Program-made: the position numbers and the translations under genes | Notes under the pieces: model-generated | What the model was told of the DNA's origin: nothing | Database searches by the model: none | What the model saw: the letters and a program-made list of their open reading frames with translations, nothing else | Shown: in pieces, positions 50,371-59,441 of the stretch | Numbering within the stretch: the stretch's first letter is position 1 | How the letters are laid out: every line of letters starts with the position of its first letter | Assembly: GCA_028283855.1 (NCBI GenBank) | Contig: JAPWJX010000003.1 | Location: 1,178,001-1,242,000, forward strand | DNA: 64,000 nucleotides | Source: Verrucomicrobium sp. | GTDB taxonomy: Bacteria; Verrucomicrobiota; Verrucomicrobiia; Methylacidiphilales; GAS474 | Direction: 5' to 3'

Positions 50371-51879
50371 TTACGCTTCCAAGGGGGGAGCCCAGCCGCG
50401 CCCGTCGTGGCGCATCAGCTCGTCGGCCTCCACGGGGCCCATGGAGCCGGGGGAGTAGAGGGGCAGGGAGGAGTCGTCCTCCGCCGCCCATGCGCCGCGG
50501 ACGGCGTCGATGACGCGCCAGGCCTGCTCCACCTCGTCGCTGCGGGTGAAGAGGGTCGACTCTCCCAGCAGCGCGTCGCAGATGAGGCGCTCGTAGGCTT
50601 CCGGGAAGTAGTGGGCGCCGTCCTTCCGGTAGTGGAAGTCCATGCCCACGGTCTGCAGGGTGGCCTGGTTGGGGGTCTTGGTGTTGAAGTGGAGGTGGAT
50701 GCCCTCGTTCGGCTGGATGCGGATGCGCAGGCGGTTCCGGTGGATGCGGCTCGACGTGTTGGCGAAGAGGACGCCCGGGGGCCGGTTGAAGACGATGTTG
50801 ATCTCGCTGTATTGGTGGCCCAGTCCCTTGCCGGTGCGCAGGTAGAAGGGGACGCCCGCCCAGCGCCAGCTGTCCAGCTCCAGCTTGAGGGCGACGTAGG
50901 TTTCCGTCATGGAGTCCGGGGCGACGCGCTCTTCCTGCCGGTAGGGCGGGATCTGGCGGCCGTTCAGCTGCCCGCCGCCGTATTGGGCGCGGACGGAATT
51001 GCGGCGGACGTATTCCTGGGTGGGGGTGGAGATGGTGCGCAGGACCTTCACCTTCTCGTCGCGGATCGACTCGGCGTCAAGGGAGGCGGGCGGCTCCATC
51101 GCCAGGAGGGAGAGGAGCTGCATCATGTGGTTTTGCACCATGTCGCGGGAGGCGCCGGCCTCCTCGTAGTAGCCGCCGCGGCCCTCCACGGTGACGGTCT
51201 CCGCCACGGTGATTTGGACGTGGTCGATGTAGCGGCGGTTCCAGAGCGGCTCGTAGATGGAGTTGCCGAAGCGGAAGTAGAGCAGGTTCTGGACGGTTTC
51301 CTTCCCCAGGTAGTGGTCGATGCGGTAGATCGACTTTTCCGGGAAGGACCGCTGCAGCTCCGTGTTGAGCTTCTGGGCGCTCTCCAGGTCGGTGCCGAAG
51401 GGCTTTTCGACGATGAGGCGGCGCAGGTGCTTGGCGCCGGGCTGGGGGTTGAGGCCGGCCTTGGCCAGATTGTCGGCGACGACGCCGAAGAAGTTCGGCG
51501 CGGTGGCCAGGTAGAAGAGGCAGTTCTCGCCGTATTGGGCGGCTTCCGGGAGGCCTTTGATCCGCTCGGCCAGTTTCTTGTAGTCGTCCGGGTTGGGGAG
51601 GTCCCCCTGCTGGTAGTAGATGTGGGGGGCCAGCTTGGCCCAGGCTTCCTCGTCGACGGGCTTGGTCTGGGAGAACTTGTCGAGGGCTTCCTTGAGGTCC
51701 TTGCGGAACTCCTCGTCCGTCTTCGGGCGGCGGGCGAAGCCGATGATGGTGAAGCCTTCCGGCAGCTGCCCGTTCTTCTGCAGGTGGTAGAAGGCGGGGA
51801 CGATCTTCCGGTGCGTCAGGTCGCCCGTGGCGCCGAAGATGACGGTGGCCGTGGCGGGAACCTTGGGGGATTGGTTCAT
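50371..51879 (-). CDS. zwf: Glucose-6-phosphate 1-dehydrogenase
   Basis: 502 aa. First enzyme of the oxidative pentose phosphate pathway, making NADPH. The coenzyme fold begins VIFGATGDLTHRKIVPAF, the active site is RIDHYLGKETVQNLL, and VEKPFGTDLESA is present. It lies 35 bases after gnd in the same direction. The start is the ATG at 51879. Confidence 0.97.
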   Translation of the reverse strand: MNQSPKVPATATVIFGATGDLTHRKIVPAFYHLQKNGQLPEGFTIIGFARRPKTDEEFRKDLKEALDKFSQTKPVDEEAWAKLAPHIYYQQGDLPNPDDYKKLAERIKGLPEAAQYGENCLFYLATAPNFFGVVADNLAKAGLNPQPGAKHLRRLIVEKPFGTDLESAQKLNTELQRSFPEKSIYRIDHYLGKETVQNLLYFRFGNSIYEPLWNRRYIDHVQITVAETVTVEGRGGYYEEAGASRDMVQNHMMQLLSLLAMEPPASLDAESIRDEKVKVLRTISTPTQEYVRRNSVRAQYGGGQLNGRQIPPYRQEERVAPDSMTETYVALKLELDSWRWAGVPFYLRTGKGLGHQYSEINIVFNRPPGVLFANTSSRIHRNRLRIRIQPNEGIHLHFNTKTPNQATLQTVGMDFHYRKDGAHYFPEAYERLICDALLGESTLFTRSDEVEQAWRVIDAVRGAWAAEDDSSLPLYSPGSMGPVEADELMRHDGRGWAPPLEA

Positions 51880-51914
51880 GAAGGTGCCCTTGCCGGGGGT
51901 GGGGAAGTCGATGC

Positions 51915-53366
51915 TCACGCGTTGTAGCTGGTGGAGGAGGTGGTGCCCCCCTTGCCGGTCCAGTTGGTGTGGAAGAATTCGCCACGGGGCTTGTCCAGGC
52001 GCTCGTAGGTGTGGGCGCCGAAGAAGTCGCGCTGGGCCTGCAGGAGGTTGGCCGGCAGGTTGGCGGAGCGGTAGCCGTCGTAGAAGGCCAGGGCGGTGGA
52101 GAACGTCGGGGAGGGGACGCCCAGGAGGGCGGCCTGGGAGACGACCTTGCGCCAGGAGGCCTGGCACTTCTCCATCTCCGCCTGGAAGAAGCCGTCCAAG
52201 AGGAGGCTGGAAAGCTCCGGGTTTTTCTCGAACGCGGTCTTGATGTTGCCCAGGAAGCGGCTGCGGATGATGCAGCCGCCGCGCCACATGAGGGCGATGC
52301 CGCCGTAGTTCAGGTGCCAGTTGTTCTCCTTGGCCGCCGCGCGCAGGAGCATGTAGCCCTGGGCGTAGGAGACGATCTTGGAGGCGTAGAGGGCCTTGCG
52401 GATGTCCTCGACGAAGGCGGCCTTGTCGCCGGCGAACTTGTCCTTGGGCCCGCTGAGGACCTTGGAGGCGGCCACGCGGTCGTCCTTGATGGCGGAGAGG
52501 GCGCGGGCGAAGACGGCCTCCGCGATGAGGGTCACCGGGGTGCCGGTGTCGAGGGAGGAGACGACGGTCCACTTGCCCGTGCCCTTCTGGCCGGCGGCGT
52601 CGAGGATCTTGTCGACCAGCGGCTTTCCGTCCGTGTCCTTGTAGGCGAAGATCTGGCTGGTGATTTCGATCAGGTAGGAGTCCAGCTCCGTCTTGTTCCA
52701 GTCGGTGAAGGTCTTGGCCAGCTCGTCCGCGGTCATGCCCAGGGTCTCGCGCATGATGTGGTAGGCCTCGGAGATCAGCTGCATGTCGCCGTATTCGATG
52801 CCGTTGTGGACCATCTTAACGTAGTGGCCCGCGCCGTCCTCGCCCACCCAGTCGCAGCAGGGCTCGCCGTCGGCCTTGGCGCTGATGGCTTGGAAGATCT
52901 CCTTCACCGCGGGCCAGGCTTCCTTGGCGCCGCCGGGCATGATGGAGGGGCCGAAACGCGCGCCTTCCTCGCCGCCGGAAACGCCCGTGCCGATGAAGTG
53001 GAGGCCCTTTTCGGCCAGATACTTCGTCCGGCGGACGGAATCGGGGTAGTGGGAGTTGCCGCCGTCGATGATGATGTCCCCCTTCTCCAGGTAGGGAAGG
53101 AGGTGCTCGATGAACTCGTCGACCGCCGCGCCGGCCTTCACCATGAGCATGACGCGCCGGGGGCGCTTGAGCAGTTTCACGAAGTCCTCGATGGAGTGGG
53201 CGCCGACGACCTTGGTCCCCTTCGCCTCGTTGGCCAGGAACTCGTCGACCTTCTTCACCGTGCGGTTGAAGACGGCGACGGTGTAGCCGTGGTCGTTCAT
53301 GTTCAGGACGAGGTTTTGGCCCATGACGGCCAGGCCGATCAGGCCGATGTCAGCGGTGGGATTCAT
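51915..53366 (-). CDS. gnd: 6-phosphogluconate dehydrogenase, decarboxylating
   Basis: 483 aa. Third step of the oxidative pentose phosphate pathway. NADP-binding start DIGLIGLAVMGQNLVLNMNDHG, then IDGGNSHYPDS, GTGVSGGEEGARFGPSIMPGG, the catalytic KMVHNGIEYGDMQLI, and DWNKTELDSYLIEIT. The C-terminal helical domain is complete. Adjacent zwf makes this a compact NADPH-generating unit; ppk2 is divergent across 100 bases. Confidence 0.97.
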   Translation of the reverse strand: MNPTADIGLIGLAVMGQNLVLNMNDHGYTVAVFNRTVKKVDEFLANEAKGTKVVGAHSIEDFVKLLKRPRRVMLMVKAGAAVDEFIEHLLPYLEKGDIIIDGGNSHYPDSVRRTKYLAEKGLHFIGTGVSGGEEGARFGPSIMPGGAKEAWPAVKEIFQAISAKADGEPCCDWVGEDGAGHYVKMVHNGIEYGDMQLISEAYHIMRETLGMTADELAKTFTDWNKTELDSYLIEITSQIFAYKDTDGKPLVDKILDAAGQKGTGKWTVVSSLDTGTPVTLIAEAVFARALSAIKDDRVAASKVLSGPKDKFAGDKAAFVEDIRKALYASKIVSYAQGYMLLRAAAKENNWHLNYGGIALMWRGGCIIRSRFLGNIKTAFEKNPELSSLLLDGFFQAEMEKCQASWRKVVSQAALLGVPSPTFSTALAFYDGYRSANLPANLLQAQRDFFGAHTYERLDKPRGEFFHTNWTGKGGTTSSTSYNA

Positions 53367-53466
53367 AAAGTAGGGAAGATGGTTCTGCCTCAATTTCTCC
53401 GGCAAGGCCACTCCCTTTTTTCCCGCTTGTCCCCCCGGGCGCGGTGGCTTAACCAATAGGTCTCCG

Positions 53467-54180
53467 ATGCAACGCCTCCGCCGCCTCGACCTCTCAAAAG
53501 ACGTCAGCAAAGCCGAATACCAGGCCACCCTTAAGAAGCTGCAGCTGCGGCTCTTAGAGCGGCAGCTGCGCCTCCGCCAGGACAAGCGCTCCCTCATCCT
53601 CGTCTTCGAGGGGCCGGACGCCTCCGGCAAGGGCGGCGTCATCAAGCGCGTGACCGAGCACCTCGACCCCCGCTCCGTCCGCGTCTATTCCGTCCTCAAG
53701 CCGACCACGGAGGAATACGCCCACCACTATATGTGGCGTTTCTGGACCCGGCTGCCCGCCTACGGGGAGATCGCGATCTTCGACCGGTCCTGGTACGGCC
53801 GCGTGCTGGTGGAGCGGGCGGAGAAATTCGCCACCGACGCGGAGTGGAAGCGGGCCTACCGGGAGATCAACGAGTTCGAGCGCCAGCTGGCCGACGACGG
53901 CGCCATCCTGCTCAAGTTCTACCTCTCCATCGGCAAGGAGGAGCAGCTCCGGCGCTTCCGCGAGCGGGAGGCCGACCCCGCCAAATACTGGAAGATGACG
54001 GAGGAGGATTGGCGCAACCGCCGGAAGTGGGACCGCTACCTGGACTATGCCCAGGACATGGTCAACAAGACCGACCACCGCCACGCCCCCTGGCATCTGG
54101 TGGAGGGGAACAGCAAGTCCTTCGCCCGGCTGAAGGTGCTCAAGACCATCGTCGCCGCCCTCGACCGCCAGCTCAAATGA
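53467..54180 (+). CDS. ppk2: PPK2 family polyphosphate kinase
   Basis: 237 aa. It uses polyphosphate to phosphorylate a nucleotide. Walker A is FEGPDASGKGGVIK, Walker B/lid parts are IFDRSWYGRVLVERAE and FREREADPAKYWKMTEEDWRNR, and the end has NSKSFARLKVL. The residue pattern fits a one-domain class of PPK2; whether it acts on NDP or NMP cannot be decided. The following thioesterase gene starts inside its stop (ATGA). Confidence 0.9.
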   Translation: MQRLRRLDLSKDVSKAEYQATLKKLQLRLLERQLRLRQDKRSLILVFEGPDASGKGGVIKRVTEHLDPRSVRVYSVLKPTTEEYAHHYMWRFWTRLPAYGEIAIFDRSWYGRVLVERAEKFATDAEWKRAYREINEFERQLADDGAILLKFYLSIGKEEQLRRFREREADPAKYWKMTEEDWRNRRKWDRYLDYAQDMVNKTDHRHAPWHLVEGNSKSFARLKVLKTIVAALDRQLK

Positions 54181-54608
54181 GCCGCCCGCCCGCCTCCCAC
54201 ACCACCCGGATCAAGGTCTACTACTTCGATACGGACGCAGGGAACGTCGTCCACAACGTCGCCTACCTCCGCATGGTGGAGGTGGCCCGTACCGAGCTGG
54301 CCGACGCCATGGGCTGGACCCTGGAGGAAATGGGGCGCACCGGGCTGGTCCCCGTCGTCGCCCGCACGGAGATCGACTACCTCAAGCCCGCCCGCCTGGG
54401 CGACACCCTCCGCATCGAGGGCCGGGTGACGAAGCTGGAGAAAATCCGCTTCCACCTGGAATTCCAGCTCTTTCGCGACGCCGATGGCGTCCTCCTGGCC
54501 CGCAGCCACCAGACCATGGTCACGGTCAACCTGGCGACGGGCCGCCCCCAGCCGGTGCCGGAAGCCTGGACCGCCGCTTACCCGGAATTGGTCGGCGTCC
54601 GGGAATAG
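54177..54608 (+). CDS. Hotdog-fold acyl-CoA thioesterase (YbgC-like)
   Basis: 143 aa. IKVYYFDTDAGNVVHNVAYLRMVEVAR is the 4-hydroxybenzoyl-CoA thioesterase/YbgC hotdog start with the catalytic Asp (DTDAGNVVHN), followed by EIDYLKPARLGDTLRIE. Proteins like this hydrolyse short acyl-CoA or acyl-ACP. It is translationally coupled to ppk2; its stop is 39 bases before motif copy 3. Confidence 0.9.
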   Translation: MSRPPASHTTRIKVYYFDTDAGNVVHNVAYLRMVEVARTELADAMGWTLEEMGRTGLVPVVARTEIDYLKPARLGDTLRIEGRVTKLEKIRFHLEFQLFRDADGVLLARSHQTMVTVNLATGRPQPVPEAWTAAYPELVGVRE

Positions 54609-54647
54609 TCCTTCACGCGGGTGAATAAATGGGGCATTCCCCGTCCT

Positions 54648-54660
54648 AATAGCCGAATTA
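54648..54660 (+). promoter_or_regulatory. AATAGCCGAATTA motif, copy 3
   Basis: Exact copy, ending 18 bases before the ATG at 54679. The base before it makes TAATAGCCGAATTA, whose ends TAAT/ATTA are inverted. GGCATTCCC lies six bases upstream, as at copy 2, and is part of a small GGGG-CATT-CCCC hairpin. Confidence 0.72.
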
Positions 54661-54678
54661 GTACAAGAGAGATTCCCT

Positions 54679-55320
54679 ATGAGCACGCCCATCGATCCCA
54701 AGGCCTATTTTGCCGCCCATGTTGAGGAAGCCGCCTTTTTCGCGCGGGAAACCGTTGTCGACATCTCTCTGGGGCACCCCGGTCAGCGAGTGGAGACGGC
54801 GCACGGGCCGCAGGTGCTGAAGAGCATCGCCGGGATCGTCACCGACCGGGACGGCCGCGTGGAGGTCGAGGATCTCGACGTCCTGCGCCGGCAATACGGA
54901 AACCTCCATCTGACCGACAAGGAGGAAACCCACGAGCACCTCGGCGCGCCCTTCCGCGCCGTCCGGGTGAAAGAAGCCGTTTCCTTCCAAACCGCCTGGG
55001 GAGAGGATATCAAGCTGGCCCCGGGCGACATGCTCCTGGAGCAAAAGGACGCGGCGGGAAAAACCTATTATGACGGCTTTTCCGCCGATGCCTTCGCCGC
55101 GACACACGTCCGCACCGCGGCGGACGGTTTCCGCGTCGTGCCCGTCGACATGTCCCTGGACCACCAGGCCCGCGCCGTGAAAAACAATCTGGGCAAGGGC
55201 AACGCGCCCGGCCGGGCCCACCTGCAGGACATCGAGGCGCTGCGCGAACTGGGCGCCACCCGCTCCGGCGAGGTGCCGAAGACCCCCGGCTCCGGGGAGC
55301 ACATTCAGGCTAAGTCCTGA
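54679..55320 (+). CDS. Motif-associated orphan 213-aa protein
   Basis: Not recognised. It is soluble and acidic, without signal peptide, membrane span or cysteine. Residues ~115-150 (AWGEDIKLAPGDMLLEQKDAAGKTYYDGFSADAFAATH) resemble the PGD-type beta fold seen in some small cytoplasmic proteins, but this is weak. The C-terminus is polar (EVPKTPGSGEHIQAKS). It has its own motif copy 18 bases upstream and overlaps nadE tail to tail by 11 bases, so it is a single-gene unit. Confidence 0.7.
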   Translation: MSTPIDPKAYFAAHVEEAAFFARETVVDISLGHPGQRVETAHGPQVLKSIAGIVTDRDGRVEVEDLDVLRRQYGNLHLTDKEETHEHLGAPFRAVRVKEAVSFQTAWGEDIKLAPGDMLLEQKDAAGKTYYDGFSADAFAATHVRTAADGFRVVPVDMSLDHQARAVKNNLGKGNAPGRAHLQDIEALRELGATRSGEVPKTPGSGEHIQAKS

Positions 55321-56947
55321 ACCGCTGCGCCACCGGGATCTGCCGCCCCATGCCAAAGGCGCGGGGGGAAACCTTCAGACCCGGCGCCGCTTGGCGCCGC
55401 TTGTATTCGCTGAACGTCACCTTGTTCAGCACGTCCGCCACCACGGCCGCGTCAAAGCCCGCCGCCACGATCTCCGCCTTGCTCCGGTGCTGCACCACGT
55501 ATAGCTCCAGGATCTGGTCCAGCACCGCGTAGTCCGGCAGGGAATCCTGGTCGGTCTGGTTGGGGCGCAGCTCGGCGCTGGGCGGCTTGGAAATCGAGTT
55601 CTGCGGGATGAGCTCCCGCTGCCGGTTGATCGCGCGGGCCAGGCCGTAGACCTCGCTCTTCGTCAGGTCGGCAATGGGGGCCAGCGCGCCGCACATGTCG
55701 CCGTAGAGCGTGCAGTAGCCCACCGCCAGCTCCGACTTGTTCCCCGTCGTCAGCACCAGGTGGCCGAATTTGTTGGAAACCGCCATTAGCATGAGGCCCC
55801 GCAGGCGGGACTGCACATTCTCCTCCGCGGCGTCCGCCGCGCGGCCCTGAAAGACCGGCCCCAGCTCCTTCTCGACGACCTGGAAGGCGTTCTCGATGGA
55901 AACCACCTCATGCGCGATGCCCAGATTGTGCGCCAGCGCCTGCGCGTCGCTCAGGCTGCCGGGGCTGGAATAGCGGGCGGGCAGGGAGAAGCCGAAGACC
56001 GCCTGCGGCCCCAGAGCCTCCACCGCCAGCGCGGCGACGACGGCCGAATCGATCCCGCCGGAAAGGCCCAGCGCCACGGAGCGGAAGCCGCACTTTCCCA
56101 CATAATCCCGGATGCCCAGGGCCAGGGCGCGGCGGACCGTCTCCTCCTCGTCCAGGCGGGAGGCGGAGGGAGGGCAGGCCCCCTTGAGGTCGACGACCCA
56201 GCCGCCCGTCTCAAACGCCGGAGCCTGGAAAAGGACCTTCCCGTGCGCGTCAAAGGCGGCGCTCTGGCCGTCGAAGATCAGCTCGTCGTTGCCGCCCACC
56301 ATGTTCACCTGGACGATGGGGACGCCCTCGTCCTTGGCGGCGCGGGCCACCATCTCCGTGCGGAGCTTTTCCTTCCCCCGATACCAGGGGGAGGCGGAGA
56401 GGTTGAGGATCACCTCCGCCCCGGACCGGCGCAGCTCGGAAACCGGGTCCAGGCGGTAGCGGCGGTCGGGCCAGAAGTCGGCGTCGTTCCAGATATCCTC
56501 GCAGATCGTGATGCCGATCTTCTTTCCCCGCCAGGCCACCAAAGTCGGCGCGGCGGCCGGTTCAAAGTAACGGTCCTCGTCGAAGACGTCGTAAGTGGGC
56601 AGCAGGGCCTTGTGCGCCGTGTGCTGGATGCGCCCGTCCTCCAGCCACGCGGCCGCGTTCCAAAGGGGGCGGCCGGGCCGCTGGGCGTTCGGCCGGACGC
56701 AGCCGACGCAGAGCGCCGGACCGCCCGCCGTCAGCGCGGCGGCCTGGGCCAGGGCGGCCTCCCCGGCCTCGATAAAGTCGGGCCGCAGGAGGAGGTCGCG
56801 CGGCGGGTAGCCGCACAGGAAAAGCTCCGGGGCCACGACGATCTCCGCCCCTTCCTTGGCCAGCTTCCGGTATCCCTCCCCCAATTGGCGGAGATTCTCC
56901 GCGTAATCGCCGATGGTGGCGTTGAGCTGGAGGAGGCCGATTTTCAT
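55310..56947 (-). CDS. nadE: Glutamine-dependent NAD+ synthetase
   Basis: 545 aa. N-terminal nitrilase-like glutaminase (Glu in VVAPELFLCGYPPRD, Lys in HKALLPTYDVFDE, Cys in ITICEDIWND) makes ammonia for the C-terminal synthetase, whose P-loop is LGLSGGIDSAVVAALA, with TTGNKSELAVGYCTLYGD and SAELRPNQTDQDSLP. It amidates NaAD to NAD. It starts MKIGLLQLNATIGD with ATG at 56947, divergent from the TPR gene. Confidence 0.97.
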   Translation of the reverse strand: MKIGLLQLNATIGDYAENLRQLGEGYRKLAKEGAEIVVAPELFLCGYPPRDLLLRPDFIEAGEAALAQAAALTAGGPALCVGCVRPNAQRPGRPLWNAAAWLEDGRIQHTAHKALLPTYDVFDEDRYFEPAAAPTLVAWRGKKIGITICEDIWNDADFWPDRRYRLDPVSELRRSGAEVILNLSASPWYRGKEKLRTEMVARAAKDEGVPIVQVNMVGGNDELIFDGQSAAFDAHGKVLFQAPAFETGGWVVDLKGACPPSASRLDEEETVRRALALGIRDYVGKCGFRSVALGLSGGIDSAVVAALAVEALGPQAVFGFSLPARYSSPGSLSDAQALAHNLGIAHEVVSIENAFQVVEKELGPVFQGRAADAAEENVQSRLRGLMLMAVSNKFGHLVLTTGNKSELAVGYCTLYGDMCGALAPIADLTKSEVYGLARAINRQRELIPQNSISKPPSAELRPNQTDQDSLPDYAVLDQILELYVVQHRSKAEIVAAGFDAAVVADVLNKVTFSEYKRRQAAPGLKVSPRAFGMGRQIPVAQRFRT

Positions 56948-57006
56948 CCGGTCCTGAATATTTAACCGGCGGAAGAAAGAGGGAAAACAAATTCGTCTTC
57001 GCCGGT

Positions 57007-57035
57007 TTGAATCGGGGGAGGCGGCGGGCTAATCT
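57007..57035 (+). promoter_or_regulatory. Candidate promoter of the TPR gene
   Basis: TTGAAT (57007-57012), 17 bases, TAATCT (57030-57035), then an SD-like AAGGGAAG and the ATG at 57051. The hexamers match the TTGnnn/TAATC pattern seen at 11961 and 58199. Confidence 0.45.
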
Positions 57036-57050
57036 TAAGGGAAGTCCGTC

Positions 57051-58193
57051 ATGAGCGATCCCGATTCGATCAAGCACGAGTTGCAGGCCGTCCTGGGCTA
57101 CTGCGACCTGGGGATGTGGGACGAGGCGCTGGCCGAGGTCGACGAGGCCGAAAGCCGCCAGGCCGAAGGCCCCTCCGCCAAGCTGGACGAGCTGCGCCTG
57201 AATATTCTGCAACGGGCGGAGCGATGGACCACCATGCGGGAGATCGCCGCCCGGGCGGCGGAACGGGAGCCGGTCCGGCCCGCCTGGTTCCTTTCCTGGG
57301 CCTACGCCCTGCGGCGGGAGGTTTCCATCCCGGCGGCGCGGGAAATCCTGGAAAAGGCCCTGCGGCTTCACCCGGCGGAAGCCCTCATCTCCTTTAACCT
57401 GGCCTGCTACGCCGCCCAGCTCGACGAGTGCGAGGCGGCCGCCCGCCACCTGGCCCAGGCCCTGCGGCTCGACCCCAAGCTGGCCAAGAACGCCCAGAAC
57501 GATCCCGACCTGGCCCCCCTGCGCAACCGCGGCCCGCTGCCCGCGCCCCAATCCCCGCCTCCGGCGATCCTCCCTCCGCCCAAGACGCAGCAGTTCGCGG
57601 CGCCGAAGGCTCCCGCTCTGCCGAACGAGTCGGCCGCGCTCCGCGTCTACGTCCGCCATTTGACGGAAGGGGACGCCGCCGCGCGCGCCGTGGCGCTTCA
57701 CGCCCTGGTCCAGGCCCGGGCGGAACCGGTCTTCACGGCCCTCCTCGCCTCGGAGCAAACCGCCGTCTCCCAGCTGGCTAGCCAGGGCCTGTGGGAGTGC
57801 TGGCTGAACGAGGCCGGCCCCGCCGCGCGCCATCTGATCGAAAAAGGCGTCCAGCTCATGGAGAAAAGCGATTTTCCCGTTGCCGAGAGGCTCTTCCGCC
57901 GCCTGATGAACGACTATCCCGATTGGGCGGAGGCGGTCAACAAGCTGGCCACCCTCTGCTACCTCTCCAAGCGGTATGAGGAGAGCCTGAGCCTCTGCCG
58001 CCGCGTGGTGACGATGAAGCCGGACCACTTCGGCGCCTGGCAGGGGATCGAGCTGTGCGCCGTGCAGATGAAGGACTGGTCCGTGGCCCTGGAGGCGGCC
58101 AAGCAGAGCCTGCGCCTCCAGCCCCAGCATCCGGCCCACCGGAAGCTGGTCGAGTCCCTGGAGGCCAAGCTGGGCGGGGAAGAGGAGCGTTGA
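57051..58193 (+). CDS. TPR-repeat protein, cytoplasmic
   Basis: 380 aa, no signal peptide. Helical repeats at residues ~1-150 (GYCDLGMWDEALAEVDEAESRQAEG, ILEKALRLHPAEALISFNLACYAAQL, RHLAQALRLDPKLAK), a Pro-rich linker (~160-190, PAPQSPPPAILPPPK), then a second helical part with further TPRs (AERLFRRLMNDYPDWAEAVNKLATLCY, SLCRRVVTMKPDHFGAWQGIELC). It is a scaffold protein of unknown partner. The following secreted protein has its own promoter-like sequence. Confidence 0.83.
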   Translation: MSDPDSIKHELQAVLGYCDLGMWDEALAEVDEAESRQAEGPSAKLDELRLNILQRAERWTTMREIAARAAEREPVRPAWFLSWAYALRREVSIPAAREILEKALRLHPAEALISFNLACYAAQLDECEAAARHLAQALRLDPKLAKNAQNDPDLAPLRNRGPLPAPQSPPPAILPPPKTQQFAAPKAPALPNESAALRVYVRHLTEGDAAARAVALHALVQARAEPVFTALLASEQTAVSQLASQGLWECWLNEAGPAARHLIEKGVQLMEKSDFPVAERLFRRLMNDYPDWAEAVNKLATLCYLSKRYEESLSLCRRVVTMKPDHFGAWQGIELCAVQMKDWSVALEAAKQSLRLQPQHPAHRKLVESLEAKLGGEEER

Positions 58194-58198
58194 CGGCC

Positions 58199-58228
58199 TT
58201 GCCCTGGATCAGGGGCTTTGCCTAATCT
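58199..58228 (+). promoter_or_regulatory. Candidate promoter giving a near-leaderless mRNA
   Basis: TTGCCC (58199-58204), 18 bases, TAATCT (58223-58228), and the ATG at 58235 only six bases further. If used, transcription would start at or next to the start codon. Confidence 0.38.
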
Positions 58229-58234
58229 CCCGGG

Positions 58235-58801
58235 ATGAAAATCTGGGCGGCGGCGGGACTGTGGCTGGCGGTTTTTCTTCTTCCGGTTTGGGCGGACGAT
58301 CTGGACGCCTCCGTCCAGGTCCTCATGCATGAAAGCACGGGGGACATCGACCGCGGCACGAAGGGGAAAGGGAAGGAAACGGTCACCGCGCCCACGTTCA
58401 CGGTCAAGCTCTCCAACACCGGCATGGACGATATGCCGAACATCACCCTGAAGCTCTACGTGGCCGTGGCCCACAATTGGATCCGCACGGAAACGGAGGA
58501 CCAGCGCCAGGGCCGCATCCAGGAGATCCTGGAAGGAAAGGCCAGCCTGCCCGCCGGAGCCTCCCAGGAGGTCGAAATGGGATCGGTCGAGGTGAAGTCG
58601 AGCGTCACGGGCGATTCGACCCACCATGTGACCTGGTTTGGCGGGGCGGTTTACCAGGGCTACGTGCTGGAGATCTATTCCAACGGCGCCCTTTACCGCG
58701 TGAAAGTGGGCGGCAACACGGCGGCCCGCCGCGCGTATGACGAGTATAAGAAAAACACCGGCGGGGACACCGCGGGGGCGAAGGAAAGCCCCGCTCCCTA
58801 G
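58235..58801 (+). CDS. Secreted beta-rich protein (188 aa)
   Basis: Signal peptide (KIWAAAGLWLAVFLLPVWA-DD) and a mature domain with an Ig-like or jelly-roll beta pattern (TFTVKLSNTGMDDMPNITLKLYVAVAH, EVEMGSVEVKSSVTGDSTHHVTWFGG, QGYVLEIYSNGALYRVKVGG). The last ~25 residues are polar and low complexity. It is likely periplasmic or surface bound. The function is not recognised. It ends ten bases before the stop of the beta-repeat gene on the other strand. Confidence 0.75.
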   Translation: MKIWAAAGLWLAVFLLPVWADDLDASVQVLMHESTGDIDRGTKGKGKETVTAPTFTVKLSNTGMDDMPNITLKLYVAVAHNWIRTETEDQRQGRIQEILEGKASLPAGASQEVEMGSVEVKSSVTGDSTHHVTWFGGAVYQGYVLEIYSNGALYRVKVGGNTAARRAYDEYKKNTGGDTAGAKESPAP

Positions 58802-58810
58802 GTTCGGGAA

Positions 58811-59434
58811 CTAGTAAGCGCGGAACGGGCGTTCCACTGTCCAATCGGTGCCCGTTTTGCCGGTGCTGCGGGTCAGGAGGCGCCCGGCACCGGAGAGTGT
58901 GGTGTGCTTGTTGCCGGTAGGATCGGCCACGGTGGGGCGGGCGTTATCCTTAAAATGGATGTCGATGCTGGCCGTGGGCTGGACGGTGATGTGGGGGGCG
59001 GACTTCTCCTCGCAGGAGACGATGGAAATCGTGTCGGACAGGACGATGCTGGGCTTTGCCTCCCCCTTGGTGACGATATTGGGACGGCGGCTGTAGATGC
59101 TGACTTCCGAAGCCTCCACGACGATCGTGGTTTCCTTCCCCTGTTTGCCGCAAACGGTGATGTCCGGCGCGGCGCCTTCCGTGACGGAGATGAGGGGTTG
59201 GGCGTTGTCCTGAACGTCGACAGTGGCGCGGCCGCCGCCCTGAAGGATGAGAGTCGGCTTGGCGTCCTTTTCGATCACGAAGTTGAGGGAGGAATCCGTA
59301 TGGATCTTCACATCCCCCTGGATGTGGACGAGGGGGGTGGGAATCCGGTTCAGGCGGGCCTGGCCGCGGGCGGTCGTCTGAAGGCGGTCCCAGTCAGCCT
59401 GGGTCTTGAGCGTGATGGAAGGGCGGGACGGCAT
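58811..59434 (-). CDS. Motif-associated beta-repeat protein (207 aa)
   Basis: No family recognised. Residues ~35-180 are a series of short beta strands with a loose repeat of about 16-20 residues, each with an A-x-P-x-I/V core (DAKPTLIL, NAQPLISV, AAPDITV, EAKPSIVL, SAPHITV, NARPTV), which fits a beta-solenoid. Two isolated cysteines (TVCGK, VSCEE). No signal peptide. GAAGGA-like SD (GAAGGAT) touches the ATG, and the AATAGCCGAATTA motif ends only seven bases upstream. Beta-solenoids are common in surface, spike and secreted proteins, but location is not shown here. Confidence 0.75.
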   Translation of the reverse strand: MPSRPSITLKTQADWDRLQTTARGQARLNRIPTPLVHIQGDVKIHTDSSLNFVIEKDAKPTLILQGGGRATVDVQDNAQPLISVTEGAAPDITVCGKQGKETTIVVEASEVSIYSRRPNIVTKGEAKPSIVLSDTISIVSCEEKSAPHITVQPTASIDIHFKDNARPTVADPTGNKHTTLSGAGRLLTRSTGKTGTDWTVERPFRAY

Positions 59435-59441
59435 ATCCTTC

